Below, piece after piece: positions 53,744 to 62,569 of a stretch of 64,000 nt of DNA; position 1 is the first letter of the stretch; each line of letters begins with the position of its first letter. A model generated the notes under the pieces. The model was not told the DNA's origin and did no database searches. It saw only the letters and a list, made by a program, of their open reading frames with translations. A program made the position numbers and the translations under genes. Origin of the DNA: Algirhabdus cladophorae (GTDB lineage: Bacteria > Pseudomonadota > Alphaproteobacteria > Rhodobacterales > Rhodobacteraceae); contig NZ_CP173029.1 of assembly GCF_044772865.1 (NCBI RefSeq), positions 3,224,001 through 3,288,000 of the forward strand, written 5' to 3'.

Positions 53744-54832
53744 CTACAACTGTTTGCGCGTGGTTTGCCCCGTAACAATCTGGACAGGCAGGGCAACAGC
53801 CCGTTCGGTTTTTACGCCGTGGATCCGCGCCAATAACGAACGCGCACCCATAATGCCCATCAAACGGCGCGGCGTGATCACGGTAGTCAGGGTCACAGGC
53901 AGCACGTTGTTGATGTCTAAACCGTTAAATCCGACGACACCCATTTCGCCGGGCACGTCGATCCCCAGTTTCTGCGCGGCCATCATGCCACCAAAGGCCA
54001 TGTGATCGTTCAAATAGAACACAACGTCGGGTTTGTAGTTGGCCAGCAGTTCCAACGTGCCATCATAGCCTGCCTGAAACGATTTCAGCCCAGAGGGGCG
54101 CTGCGCCCGTACAAAGACAGGCGCCTGCAATTCTTCAAACGCCTGTCGGATCCCTCGCAACCGCGTATCCGCGCGCTGATCCTCGCCCTTGGACACGCCA
54201 ACAAAGGCTGGTGTGCGGTAGCCCAATTCGACACAGTAGCGCCCGATTTGAAGCCCGGCGGCCTGATGATCGATACCGACACAGATATCAATCGGATCAG
54301 CGCTGTAATCCCAAATCTCGAGGGTGGGAACCTTGTTGCGGGTCAGTATATCCCTAAGTTCTGACTGGTGGTGGATTCCCGTGAGAATGATCGCGGCCGG
54401 TTGCCAAGACAAGAACCTTTCGACCCAAGCCAGTTCGCGGGCGGGGTCATATTCGGTGGTGTCGACCACACTGTCATATCCTGCATTCTCAAATGTGCCG
54501 CGCATACCGTTCAGCACGTCGGCAAAGACATCGTTAAAAAGATTGGGCAGGGAAATCCCCACCAAAGTCGCATTGGCCACAACCAAAGATCGTGCGTTGG
54601 AATTGGGCACATAGTTCATCTGTCTGGCGATGTCTTGGATCTGGGCGCGCTTGGCTTCAGAGACGCCTTCAACGCCGCGCAACGCGCGACTGACAGTCAT
54701 CATGCTGGTATTGGTCAAAGCAGCAATTTCTTTGATTCCGACTGGTCCTGTGTGATGCTTGATGTCAGATTTTTTCAAATCGCCTCTCAGAAAATCACGA
54801 AATTGTAACATTTTCAATACGTTACGGTGCAT
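53744..54832 (-). CDS. LacI-family transcriptional regulator of the ABC sugar importer
   Basis: This 362-residue LacI-type protein has the HTH in IKEIAALTNTSMMTVSRALR near residue 33, after a 30-residue N-terminal extension. The sensor domain (VGISLPNLFNDVFADVLNGM) follows. It is divergent from the ABC transporter operon, with ACGTTA-ACGC-TAACGT (54835-54850) in between, so it probably represses the importer and itself. The start at 54832 is assumed; a downstream ATG at 54811 would shorten the extension. The sensed sugar is unknown. Confidence 0.9.
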   Translation of the reverse strand: MHRNVLKMLQFRDFLRGDLKKSDIKHHTGPVGIKEIAALTNTSMMTVSRALRGVEGVSEAKRAQIQDIARQMNYVPNSNARSLVVANATLVGISLPNLFNDVFADVLNGMRGTFENAGYDSVVDTTEYDPARELAWVERFLSWQPAAIILTGIHHQSELRDILTRNKVPTLEIWDYSADPIDICVGIDHQAAGLQIGRYCVELGYRTPAFVGVSKGEDQRADTRLRGIRQAFEELQAPVFVRAQRPSGLKSFQAGYDGTLELLANYKPDVVFYLNDHMAFGGMMAAQKLGIDVPGEMGVVGFNGLDINNVLPVTLTTVITPRRLMGIMGARSLLARIHGVKTERAVALPVQIVTGQTTRKQL

Positions 54833-54834
54833 TT

Positions 54835-54850
54835 ACGTTAACGCTAACGT
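54835..54850. promoter_or_regulatory. LacI-type operator (second type) between the regulator and the ABC operon
   Basis: ACGTTA-ACGC-TAACGT has six-base perfect arms. It lies three bases from the divergent LacI start and 108 bases before the ABC ATPase start, so it could repress both. A related half-site ACGTTA-like sequence (TACGTTACGG) lies at 54818-54827. Confidence 0.68.
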
Positions 54851-54957
54851 GTTTACCATGGTTTTGGGGTTCTTAAAAGCGCGTCAATTGGCCACTGTTG
54901 GCAAACACGAATGGAGGGGATTGTGCCAGATGCTAATCCTCGATGGGAGGGAAGTCC

Positions 54958-56040
54958 GTGCCTGAGATTTACTTTGAACAGGTTGAAAAAAGCTATGGGT
55001 CAGTCCGCGTGCTGCCCCCGATGGACCTGACCCTCAACGACGGTGAGTTTACGGTTTTGGTGGGGCCCTCAGGTTGTGGCAAATCCACCAGCCTGCGGAT
55101 CCTTGCCGGGTTGGAAACACTGTCCGGTGGAGAGATCTATTTTGACGGCACGCCGATCAGTCGGCTTGAGCCAAAAGAACGCGACATCGCGATGGTGTTC
55201 CAGGATTATGCGCTCTATCCGCATATGAATATCGCCAAGAACATGTCATTCGCGCTGCGCCTTGCGCGAGTCAGCAAATCCGAGATCGAAGAAAAAGTGG
55301 TGCGCGTCGCCACGATGCTGAACATCGCGCATTTGTTAGATCGTAAACCTGCGGAACTTTCGGGCGGACAGCGCCAGCGGGTCGCTATGGGCCGCGCATT
55401 GGTCCGCGACGCAGGGACGTTTCTTTTCGATGAACCCCTGTCCAACTTGGATGCCAAGCTACGCGCCAAGATGCGCACTGAATTGGCTGAGATGCGCGAC
55501 AGTATCGACAAGAACATGGTCTATGTGACCCACGATCAAGTTGAGGCGATGACATTGGGCGACCGGATTGTCGTGATGTCCGAGGGCATTATCCAACAAC
55601 AGGGCACCCCGGAGGAACTGTTCAAGCAACCAGTGAACAAATTTGTTGCGGGCTTTATCGGGTCGCCGACGATGAACTTCCTCGAGGGTCAATTGACCGA
55701 TGAGAAAGGCGTTCTTTGGGCCACAGGCAATGGCTTTAGCCTGCCTTTGCCTGATGATCTGGCGCAACGTGGCCGCGCGGCCAGCAGCAAGGACGTATCA
55801 ATCGGTGTTCGTCCGTCGTCCTTTGTGTCCGATGTGACGGCTGGGGCGCCAATCGATTTGAAAGTCATCGTGTCAGAATATCTGGGCGCACAGTCCGTGC
55901 TGGTTACCCGCTGTGGGGAACAGGATATTTTGGTCGAAGCAAACAGTGCCGAACCGATCCGGTCGGGTGGCATGCAAACCTTTGGAGTTTTGACCAACGA
56001 AGTCATGCTCTTTGACAAAGCGACGGGGCTTCGGCTCTGA
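54958..56040 (+). CDS. Sugar ABC transporter ATP-binding protein (UgpC/MsmX-like)
   Basis: This 360-residue ATPase of the CUT1 sugar-importer type has Walker A (VGPSGCGKST), the Q-loop VFQDYALYPHM, the signature ELSGGQRQRVAMGRAL and Walker B (TFLFDEPLSNLDA). A C-terminal TOBE-like regulatory region follows (SIGVRPSSFV...). GTG 54958 with GGAGGG upstream is preferred. It is the first gene of the importer operon, and the binding protein and permeases follow. Confidence 0.93.
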   Translation: MPEIYFEQVEKSYGSVRVLPPMDLTLNDGEFTVLVGPSGCGKSTSLRILAGLETLSGGEIYFDGTPISRLEPKERDIAMVFQDYALYPHMNIAKNMSFALRLARVSKSEIEEKVVRVATMLNIAHLLDRKPAELSGGQRQRVAMGRALVRDAGTFLFDEPLSNLDAKLRAKMRTELAEMRDSIDKNMVYVTHDQVEAMTLGDRIVVMSEGIIQQQGTPEELFKQPVNKFVAGFIGSPTMNFLEGQLTDEKGVLWATGNGFSLPLPDDLAQRGRAASSKDVSIGVRPSSFVSDVTAGAPIDLKVIVSEYLGAQSVLVTRCGEQDILVEANSAEPIRSGGMQTFGVLTNEVMLFDKATGLRL

Positions 56041-56086
56041 CGTTAGACTACCCAATAATAAATTAGCATCAGGGAGGATACTTAGA

Positions 56087-57424
56087 ATGCTATCACTCAA
56101 GACACTATTAACCGGGACTGCCGTCACAGCCGTGACCGCAACATCCGTCATGGCCGGTGGTCATGGTGGCCCATATGATGCCTACAAAGGCACCACATTG
56201 GTGATCAACGTGCCTGCGCACCCTCACTACAACGCAATGATGAAAATTCTTCCACAGTTTATGGAAGAAACAGGCATCAACGTTGAAGTTGACCAGTTGC
56301 AGTACCTTAAAATGCGCGAGCGCCAGACGCTTGAGCTGACAAAGGACGAAGGCGACTACGACATGATCGCCTACGTTGTTTTCTCGAAAGCTGACTACGT
56401 TTTTGCGGATCAACTGGAAAACCTTGCCAAGTACTTCATGAACCCCAAGCTGTCTGATCCGAACTACGATTCAGGTGACTTGATTGACGGGTACGTAGCC
56501 AACATCGGCGTTGCTGGTGGTGTCAAAGGGTATCTGCCCGGTCAAACCGGTTCATTGTTCGGTATTCCTTACGGTTCCGAGACGTCCGTCTTGGCCTACC
56601 GCAAAGACATCTTTGAAAAGCACGGCATCGACGTTCCTATGAACTACGACCAGTTGCTGGATGCTGCGTGTAAGATCCCTGAGGTCGAGCCAGGCATGGG
56701 CGGCATGGCGTCGCGCGCAGCCTCTGGGCACCAAGCGTCCCACGCATTCCTTTTGCACCTCGCCCCATTGGGCGGTCGCGTGTTTGACGGCGAATGGAAC
56801 CCGATCATCAACAACGAAGCAGGCGTTGCAGCAGCAAATGCTCTGAAAACCATCGTTGATTGTGGTCCAGAAGGCAGCCAGACATTTGGCCCCGCAGAAG
56901 CCGCCGCATCGTTCCGTCAGGGCACATCGGCAATGTTCATGGACTCCATCGCATTTGCCGCTGGTTTCGAGGACGAAAGCAAATCCAAAGTGGCCGGTAA
57001 AGTTGGCTACGCGTTGCACCCAGAAGGTGTTCGTCGTGGTTCGCAAACCGGTGGTTTCGGCATAGCAATCCCTAAGAACGCGCAAAACAAAGAAGCTGCG
57101 TTTTTGCTGATGCAGTGGCTGACGTCCAAGAAAGGTGACCTTGCTGTTGCCATGGCTGGCGGCAACCCATCGCGCTTCTCTACTTACGAAGATGCGGGCC
57201 TGAACGAGAAATATCCGTACTCGGCCACTTTTGGTGAAGCGTTGAAATATGCTGACCCTGACTGGCGTCCAATTATCCCAACATGGGGTAAGATCAACGC
57301 AGACATCGGCACAACAATGTCGAAAGTTCTGACCGAAGGTCTGGATCCACAAGAAGCTTTGGACGGTGTTGCAGAACGCGCCAAAGAAATCATGACCGAG
57401 GCCGGCTACTACACTTGGCAGTAA
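56087..57424 (+). CDS. Extracellular sugar-binding protein of the ABC importer
   Basis: This 445-residue periplasmic protein of the family 1 solute-binding type has a signal peptide (MLSLKTLLTGTAVTAVTATSVMA). The mature part has the GTTLVINVPAHPHYNAMMKI start and a large soluble domain typical of disaccharide/oligosaccharide or polyol binders. AGGGAGGA lies eight bases before ATG 56087. A UUCG-capped hairpin follows its stop and may stabilise this part of the transcript, raising its level over the permeases. The ligand could be a sugar acid, as suggested by the neighbouring idn genes. Confidence 0.9.
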   Translation: MLSLKTLLTGTAVTAVTATSVMAGGHGGPYDAYKGTTLVINVPAHPHYNAMMKILPQFMEETGINVEVDQLQYLKMRERQTLELTKDEGDYDMIAYVVFSKADYVFADQLENLAKYFMNPKLSDPNYDSGDLIDGYVANIGVAGGVKGYLPGQTGSLFGIPYGSETSVLAYRKDIFEKHGIDVPMNYDQLLDAACKIPEVEPGMGGMASRAASGHQASHAFLLHLAPLGGRVFDGEWNPIINNEAGVAAANALKTIVDCGPEGSQTFGPAEAAASFRQGTSAMFMDSIAFAAGFEDESKSKVAGKVGYALHPEGVRRGSQTGGFGIAIPKNAQNKEAAFLLMQWLTSKKGDLAVAMAGGNPSRFSTYEDAGLNEKYPYSATFGEALKYADPDWRPIIPTWGKINADIGTTMSKVLTEGLDPQEALDGVAERAKEIMTEAGYYTWQ

Positions 57425-57442
57425 GCTAATCCTCCCGTGTGT

Positions 57443-57466
57443 TGGGCCAGCCTTCGGGTTGGCCCA
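57443..57466 (+). terminator. UUCG-capped hairpin after the binding-protein gene
   Basis: TGGGCCAGCC-TTCG-GGTTGGCCCA forms a ten-base stem (one G-T) with the exceptionally stable cUUCGg loop. No long T-run follows. In ABC importer operons such a hairpin usually protects the binding-protein mRNA and partly attenuates the permeases. Confidence 0.68.
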
Positions 57467-57502
57467 GCGCCCTCAGTTTTCCCTAGCCCTTGGACGCACA
57501 CC

Positions 57503-58420
57503 ATGCAGACCGCGAACATCAACCGCCTCACGCCGTATCTATTTCTGGCACCGGCTTTGATCGTGATGACGATCGCGCTGATGTACCCCATTGGCTATAT
57601 GATTTACGCCAGCTTTCTCGACTGGAACCCGTCGCAACGAATTGGTGAGGCCGAATTTGTAGGCCTGCGCAATTACATCAACTTGCTGGGCGATGAGGCA
57701 TTCCGCGAGAGCTTCTTTGTCACGGTTAAATTTGCAGCCGTGGTTGTGTCCCTCGAAATGGTGGTAGGCGTAGGCCTTGCCCTGCTTCTGGATCGCAATA
57801 TTCGCGGCATGTCGTTGTTGCGTACGCTGTTTATCTTGCCGATGATGATCGCGCCCATCGTGGTTGGTTTGATGTGGCGCTATATGTATCACCCAACTGT
57901 TGGTATCTTTAACCGCACGCTGAAATCCCTTGGGCTTGAGCCGATCCCGTGGCTGTCCAACGGTGATTGGGCGTTTGCCTCGGTGATTATTGCCGACGTG
58001 TGGCAGTGGACTCCGTTCATTTTCATCCTGTCGCTGGCTGCGTTGCAGTCCTTGCCTCAATCCGCCTTGGAGGCGGCCAAAATTGACGGTGCTACGGGGT
58101 GGCAACAAATCATTCACATCAAGTTGCCCTTGATGATGCCGGTTCTGGTCGTGACGCTTTTGTTGCGCCTGATCGATGCTTTCAAAGTGCTTGAAGTGAT
58201 CTTGGTCATGACCAATGGTGGCCCCGGACTTAGCACCGAAATCCTGTCTCTGCGGATCAGCCGGACAGCCTCGGAATTCCGCGAGTTGGGCGAGGCGGCT
58301 GCCATGTCGAACTTCCTTCTCATCCTGCTGATGGTCCTGACCTTGGCGATGTTCCTTTACAACAAAGCAGTCGAAGTGCGGAATGCACGGCTGCGTGCCG
58401 CCGCCGAAGGGGATGAATGA
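57503..58420 (+). CDS. Sugar ABC transporter permease (MalF-type)
   Basis: This 305-residue inner-membrane permease has about six membrane segments and the EAA motif EAAKIDGATGWQQIIHIKLP near residue 195, which contacts the ATPase. It resembles MalF/UgpA-type CUT1 permeases. It starts 79 bases after the binding-protein gene. The second permease overlaps its stop. Confidence 0.9.
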   Translation: MQTANINRLTPYLFLAPALIVMTIALMYPIGYMIYASFLDWNPSQRIGEAEFVGLRNYINLLGDEAFRESFFVTVKFAAVVVSLEMVVGVGLALLLDRNIRGMSLLRTLFILPMMIAPIVVGLMWRYMYHPTVGIFNRTLKSLGLEPIPWLSNGDWAFASVIIADVWQWTPFIFILSLAALQSLPQSALEAAKIDGATGWQQIIHIKLPLMMPVLVVTLLLRLIDAFKVLEVILVMTNGGPGLSTEILSLRISRTASEFRELGEAAAMSNFLLILLMVLTLAMFLYNKAVEVRNARLRAAAEGDE

Positions 58421-59292
58421 TGTCTGACGTCGTTTACGAAAAACAAAATCCGGCCTTTTATGCGCTGATCGTGGCCTTAGTTGTCATGTCAGTGGGGCCC
58501 ATCGTGATGATGTTGATGACCTCGCTCAAGCTGAACGTGGACATCATGTCGGACACGTCTTCGTTGATATTCATGCCGACGATCCGCAACTACGAGACGG
58601 CTCTGTGCGACATGCTTTGGTATGATCCGGCCCACATTGACTATTGCGACCCGACCTTTGGTCGCGCTTTGGTCAACTCCCTCACTGTTGCGTTGATCTC
58701 TACAGTCCTGACCTTGGTCTTGGGGTGTATGGCCGCCTATGCCATCGTGCGCTTTCGGTTTATGGGGCGTGACACGGTTTCGCTGACCACACTGGTAATG
58801 CGCATGGTGCCCCCTGCGGTTCTACTGGTACCAGTGTTCGGCATTTGGACGTTCCAATTCGGCATCGACGGGACGCGTGCAGGGATCATCCTTGTCTACG
58901 TGGCGATGAACCTGCCCTTCGTGATCTGGATCCTGCAAAGTTTCATCGTACAGGTGCCCATCCAGCTAGAAGAAGCCGCCCGTATGGATGGTGCAGGCCC
59001 CTTTGCTGTGTTCTTCCTTGTGGTGTTGCCGATCATCAAACCGGGCCTTGCCGCCGCGTCGATCTTTACCTTCCGCGTGGCGTGGAACGAATTTCTGCTG
59101 GCCAACGCCTTGGCAGATCGAAACAGCCGCACCGTGCCTGTAACGATTGTGAACAGCCTTACTGAGTATGACATCGACTGGGGTGTGATCATGGCCACAG
59201 GCATGTTGCTGGCCATTCCGCCAATCATCTTTACCTTCGTGGCCTCACGCCAGATTATCACTGGTATGACGGCAGGTGCGGTCAAAGGCTGA
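58417..59292 (+). CDS. Sugar ABC transporter permease (MalG-type)
   Basis: This 291-residue membrane protein of the MalG type has the EAA loop EEAARMDGAGPFAVFFLVVL near residue 185 and six transmembrane segments. It overlaps the previous permease (ATGA) and shares one base with the following cytochrome b561 gene (TGATG), so the whole set is translationally coupled. Confidence 0.9.
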   Translation: MMSDVVYEKQNPAFYALIVALVVMSVGPIVMMLMTSLKLNVDIMSDTSSLIFMPTIRNYETALCDMLWYDPAHIDYCDPTFGRALVNSLTVALISTVLTLVLGCMAAYAIVRFRFMGRDTVSLTTLVMRMVPPAVLLVPVFGIWTFQFGIDGTRAGIILVYVAMNLPFVIWILQSFIVQVPIQLEEAARMDGAGPFAVFFLVVLPIIKPGLAAASIFTFRVAWNEFLLANALADRNSRTVPVTIVNSLTEYDIDWGVIMATGMLLAIPPIIFTFVASRQIITGMTAGAVKG

Positions 59293-59996
59293 TGGAGTGG
59301 TTGCTGGCCCCTATCGACGCATCGCGCGTCCATGATGTGGGTTGGCATCTCAGCTGGCATGCGCGACTGATGGTGGCCGCATGGGGGTTTTTGGTTCCTG
59401 TTGGCATTCTGGCCGCGCGTTATTTCAAAGTGCTCCCGCGCCAAAATTGGCCCCATGATTGCGATAGTCAGGTGTGGTGGGTGATCCACCGCGTGATGCA
59501 GTATTCTGCGGTTGTTTTGATGTTGATAGCTCTTTGGTTGATCCGCACGGCACCACCTTTCACTATCACTGCGGGGCCACATGTCTATTTTGGATGGATC
59601 ATTTTAGCGCTGACGGTGGTGCAGGTCGCAGGCGGTATTTTACGTGGCTCAAAGGGTGGTCCGACAGATCTGGATCTGCGCGGTGACCATTTTGATATGA
59701 CTGGTCGGCGCGTTGTTTTTGAGCGGGTGCACAAAATCGCAGGCTATGTGGCCTTAGGCCTTTCCGCCGCTGCGATCCTAAGCGGGATGTGGCAAGCCAA
59801 TGCACCCATATGGATGTGGATCGTCTTACCCCTATGGTGGTGTGTCTTGGGCGTCTGTTTTGCGGTGCTTCAACGGCGCGGTATGGCCATCGACACCTAC
59901 CAAGCGATCTGGGGTCCGAACCCCAACCTGCCCGGAAACCAGCGCAAACCAATTGGATTTGGTGTGCGCCAGTCCAGATCCGAGGCAGGCGAATAG
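59292..59996 (+). CDS. Cytochrome b561-domain membrane protein
   Basis: This 234-residue protein has five to six membrane segments and regularly placed histidines (WHLSWHARLM, WVIHRVMQ, GPHVYFGW, RVHKIAGY) typical of b561-type haem b ligands. Such proteins pass electrons across the membrane, in plants from ascorbate. The start shares one base with the MalG stop, tying it to the importer operon. A role as electron acceptor for a periplasmic sugar or sugar-acid dehydrogenase is an inference; none is encoded here. Convergent with the Dabb gene. Confidence 0.83.
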   Translation: MEWLLAPIDASRVHDVGWHLSWHARLMVAAWGFLVPVGILAARYFKVLPRQNWPHDCDSQVWWVIHRVMQYSAVVLMLIALWLIRTAPPFTITAGPHVYFGWIILALTVVQVAGGILRGSKGGPTDLDLRGDHFDMTGRRVVFERVHKIAGYVALGLSAAAILSGMWQANAPIWMWIVLPLWWCVLGVCFAVLQRRGMAIDTYQAIWGPNPNLPGNQRKPIGFGVRQSRSEAGE

Positions 59997-60005
59997 ACCG
60001 ACGGA

Positions 60006-60338
60006 CTAAGCCGGAAACAGGTTCAGTTCCGTCACATGGTGATGAATGCGGCCTGTGAAATATTGCTCTACGATTTCTCCAGTGACATCGCGAGATTGCG
60101 CACGATACGGACTGTCCAATGCAGCCTCCATTCCAGCAGCATCCGCATAGGTAATGGCAAGGATCAATGGAAATTCTGGTGCACCTTCATCGCGGTCATC
60201 CGAGAACATCACACGGACGTCGACGTTGCCAGGAAACTGCGTCCAAAGCGGGACCAAACGTTCGTGAACGGCCGCGCGAAAAGACGCTATATTTTCGGGG
60301 GCAACAGTGCCTTCGAACAGGGCAAAGCGGGTGATCAT
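60006..60338 (-). CDS. Dabb-family (stress-responsive A/B barrel) protein
   Basis: This 110-residue ferredoxin-like small protein contains the VFGT/FALFEGTVAPENIASF-like start, DVRVMFSDDRDEGAPEFPL in the middle and a C-terminal IHHHVTELNLFPA with a His cluster. Dabb proteins dimerise and may bind small hydrophobic or sugar-derived ligands; the function is unproven. It is the last gene of the sugar-acid operon and overlaps the dehydrogenase gene by four bases. Confidence 0.78.
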   Translation of the reverse strand: MITRFALFEGTVAPENIASFRAAVHERLVPLWTQFPGNVDVRVMFSDDRDEGAPEFPLILAITYADAAGMEAALDSPYRAQSRDVTGEIVEQYFTGRIHHHVTELNLFPA

Positions 60339-61222
60339 GTGAGGTTCTCCTTATTGGCACCGGTGAAATATTCCATCAGGGCTGCTTGATCTTCGCCGCC
60401 AAAGCCCGCCGCTGTCATCATGCGATGGACCTCGAGACACAGAGCGGTCAGAGGCATAGTGGTATTTGTCGTGCGGGCTTGGTCCTGAACCATATTCAGA
60501 TCCTTGACCATGTTATCGATGCGCCCCGTACGACGATAATCCCGGGTCGCATATCGCGGCATATATTCTTGCAAAAGCGCGCTGTCGGCCCGCCCACCTT
60601 TCAGGGCCTGCGGTATTTTTTCAGCGTTCACACCTGCGTCCTCAGCCAACTTGGTGGCTTCAGCCACAGCCAGAAACCCCAAACCGCACAGAACTTGGTT
60701 GATCAGCTTGGTGGCCTGGCCTGCGCCCGCTGGACCCATGTGCGTATAATTTCCAGCCACATGTTGCAGCGTCTCATAGGCCTTTGCCACATCCGCTTCG
60801 GTCCCACCGGCCATCAATGTCAACTGACCGATCGCCGCCTTGGGTGCCCCGCCAGATAGGGGGCTGTCGACCCATCCCAACCCGGCAGCCGCTGCTTTTT
60901 CAGCCAGGGTTTTTGTCGTCTCTGGATCGATAGAGGACATATCAATCAGCACCGTGCCTTTTGCCGCCCCTTCCGCTGCGCCGCCTTTGCCAAAGAGCGC
61001 AATATCGACAATGCGGCTGGCATTAAGGCTGGTGATGACACTATCTGCACCGGTCGCAGCGTCCGCCGCAGAACTGGCTGCAACGGCACCCTTTTCGACC
61101 AACGTCGCAACTTTTTCGTGGTCCAGATCGAACACCCGCAGGTTCTGGCCGGTTTCCAAAAGGCGTGCGCCAATCGCACCTCCCATGGCCCCTGCCCCAA
61201 TCAATGCTACTGTTAAACTCAT
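60335..61222 (-). CDS. NAD(P)-dependent beta-hydroxyacid dehydrogenase (GarR/HIBADH-like)
   Basis: This 295-residue enzyme of the 3-hydroxyisobutyrate/6-phosphogluconate dehydrogenase family has the Rossmann motif IGAGAMGGAIGARLL at the N-terminus, the substrate segment DSPLSGGAPKAAIGQLT, and the catalytic lysine in AGQATKLINQVLCG. Substrates of this family include tartronate semialdehyde and L-hydroxyacids. In this operon it may reduce a semialdehyde product of sugar-acid breakdown. It overlaps gntK (ATGA). Confidence 0.86.
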   Translation of the reverse strand: MSLTVALIGAGAMGGAIGARLLETGQNLRVFDLDHEKVATLVEKGAVAASSAADAATGADSVITSLNASRIVDIALFGKGGAAEGAAKGTVLIDMSSIDPETTKTLAEKAAAAGLGWVDSPLSGGAPKAAIGQLTLMAGGTEADVAKAYETLQHVAGNYTHMGPAGAGQATKLINQVLCGLGFLAVAEATKLAEDAGVNAEKIPQALKGGRADSALLQEYMPRYATRDYRRTGRIDNMVKDLNMVQDQARTTNTTMPLTALCLEVHRMMTAAGFGGEDQAALMEYFTGANKENLT

Positions 61223-61719
61223 GATGTGCTTCCTCTGATTTGCGAGGTAAATGTGCCAACCACTTCCTCAAAATTTTGATCGATATCTGCCAGAAAATGC
61301 AGCTCGTCCGCGGCAAGTTGCTCGAGCGTGGCAAACTGGCTGTCCAACAAACTGACTGGCATAAAGTGCCCCTCGCGAGCAGACATGCGCGCCTCGATCA
61401 CAGCACGCGCGCCAGTTAAATGTAAGAAGGTCACGTCGGCCTTGGCATGGTCGCGAATAATATCGCGGTAGTCGCGCTTTAATGCAGAACAGGCGATGAT
61501 CGTGGGCGGCGTTTCGCGGCCCAGAGTATCACCAACAGCGGCCAGCCACGGGGCGCGATCCTCGTCCGTGAGAGGCGTGCCTTCAGACATCTTTTGGATG
61601 TTCGCGGGAGGATGCAGGTCATCGCCATCAATAAACCTAGCGCCGATGTTTTTGGCCACGGCTTGCCCAACGCTGGACTTGCCGCACCCGGCGACCCCCA
61701 TGATCACATAGCGTGCCAT
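61219..61719 (-). CDS. gntK: Gluconokinase
   Basis: This 166-residue P-loop kinase (VIMGVAGCGKSSVGQAVA) phosphorylates D-gluconate at C6, giving 6-phosphogluconate for the Entner-Doudoroff or pentose route. The GDDLHPPANIQKMSEG motif and the CSALKRDYRD segment are gluconokinase hallmarks. ATG 61719 is used; the longer frame lacks family similarity. It lies between the SDR gene and the dehydrogenase in a tight operon. Confidence 0.93.
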   Translation of the reverse strand: MARYVIMGVAGCGKSSVGQAVAKNIGARFIDGDDLHPPANIQKMSEGTPLTDEDRAPWLAAVGDTLGRETPPTIIACSALKRDYRDIIRDHAKADVTFLHLTGARAVIEARMSAREGHFMPVSLLDSQFATLEQLAADELHFLADIDQNFEEVVGTFTSQIRGSTS

Positions 61720-61720
61720 G

Positions 61721-62482
61721 CTATAAGGATGCGGTGATGCCGCCATCGACATAGAGCGTGTGCCCGTTCACAAAGCTGGACGCAGGCGACGACAGGAACA
61801 CGGCGGCCCCGACCAGTTCATCAACATTGCCCCAGCGCCCCGCTGGTGTGCGTTTTTCCAACCACGCACTAAACTCGGGATCTGCCACAAGGGCTGCGTT
61901 CAAAGGCGTGTCGAAATAGCCCGGGGCAATCGCGTTACATTGCAACCCATGTTTGGCCCAATCTGTAGCCATACCCTTGGTCAGATTTCCAACGGCCCCT
62001 TTTGTTGCCGTATAAGGCGCGATGCCGGGACGGGCCAAGGCAGTTTGTACCGACGCAATGTTGATGATCTTGCCCGCACCACGACCGATCATATGTTTGG
62101 CCACCGCTTGGCCCACATGAAACACAGAAGCGATATTGGTCTGCAAAAGGCGTTCAAAAGCATCGGCAGGGAAATTTTCCAGCTCGGTCCGGTGCTGCAT
62201 GCCTGCATTGTTGATCAGGATATCAATAGCTCCGTTGGCGGCTTCGAACCCGTTCACAGCCGCGGCAACGCCCTCATGATCCGTGGCGTCAAAGGCTAGG
62301 GTGTGTGCCGCCCCCAACGCCTGTGCAGCATTGGCCAACTTGACCTCATCCCGACCGTTTAGAACCACCGACGCACCGGCATCTTGCAAGCCTTTGGCAA
62401 GGGCGTATCCGATGCCTTGGGACGATCCAGTGATCAAGGCTGTTTTGCCAGTGAGGTCAAATAACGGGTTTGGAGATGTCAT
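61721..62482 (-). CDS. idnO: Gluconate 5-dehydrogenase (SDR, IdnO-like)
   Basis: This 253-residue short-chain dehydrogenase has TGSSQGIGYAL (cofactor), NNAGMQ, and the catalytic YTATKGA. The C-terminal PAGRWGNVDELVGAAVFL is typical. IdnO-type enzymes reduce 5-ketogluconate to gluconate with NAD(P)H, and the neighbourhood (idnD, gntK) supports this. It is the first gene of the minus-strand operon and divergent from idnD across the LacI operator at 62528. Confidence 0.88.
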   Translation of the reverse strand: MTSPNPLFDLTGKTALITGSSQGIGYALAKGLQDAGASVVLNGRDEVKLANAAQALGAAHTLAFDATDHEGVAAAVNGFEAANGAIDILINNAGMQHRTELENFPADAFERLLQTNIASVFHVGQAVAKHMIGRGAGKIINIASVQTALARPGIAPYTATKGAVGNLTKGMATDWAKHGLQCNAIAPGYFDTPLNAALVADPEFSAWLEKRTPAGRWGNVDELVGAAVFLSSPASSFVNGHTLYVDGGITASL

Positions 62483-62527
62483 GAATTTGCGTCCTTTTTG
62501 GTCTCGACGGGTCGTGTTGCGATCGTT

Positions 62528-62543
62528 ATGTTATCGATAACAT
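62528..62543. promoter_or_regulatory. LacI-type operator (copy 2) between idnO and idnD
   Basis: ATGTTATCGATAACAT is a perfect 16-base palindrome. It lies 46 bases from the idnO start and 27 bases from the idnD start, so it can control both divergent units. The core is identical to that at 53709-53720 upstream of the LacI gene. Confidence 0.85.
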
Positions 62544-62569
62544 TTTTAGTCAAGCGCTGCGAGTCCCAA

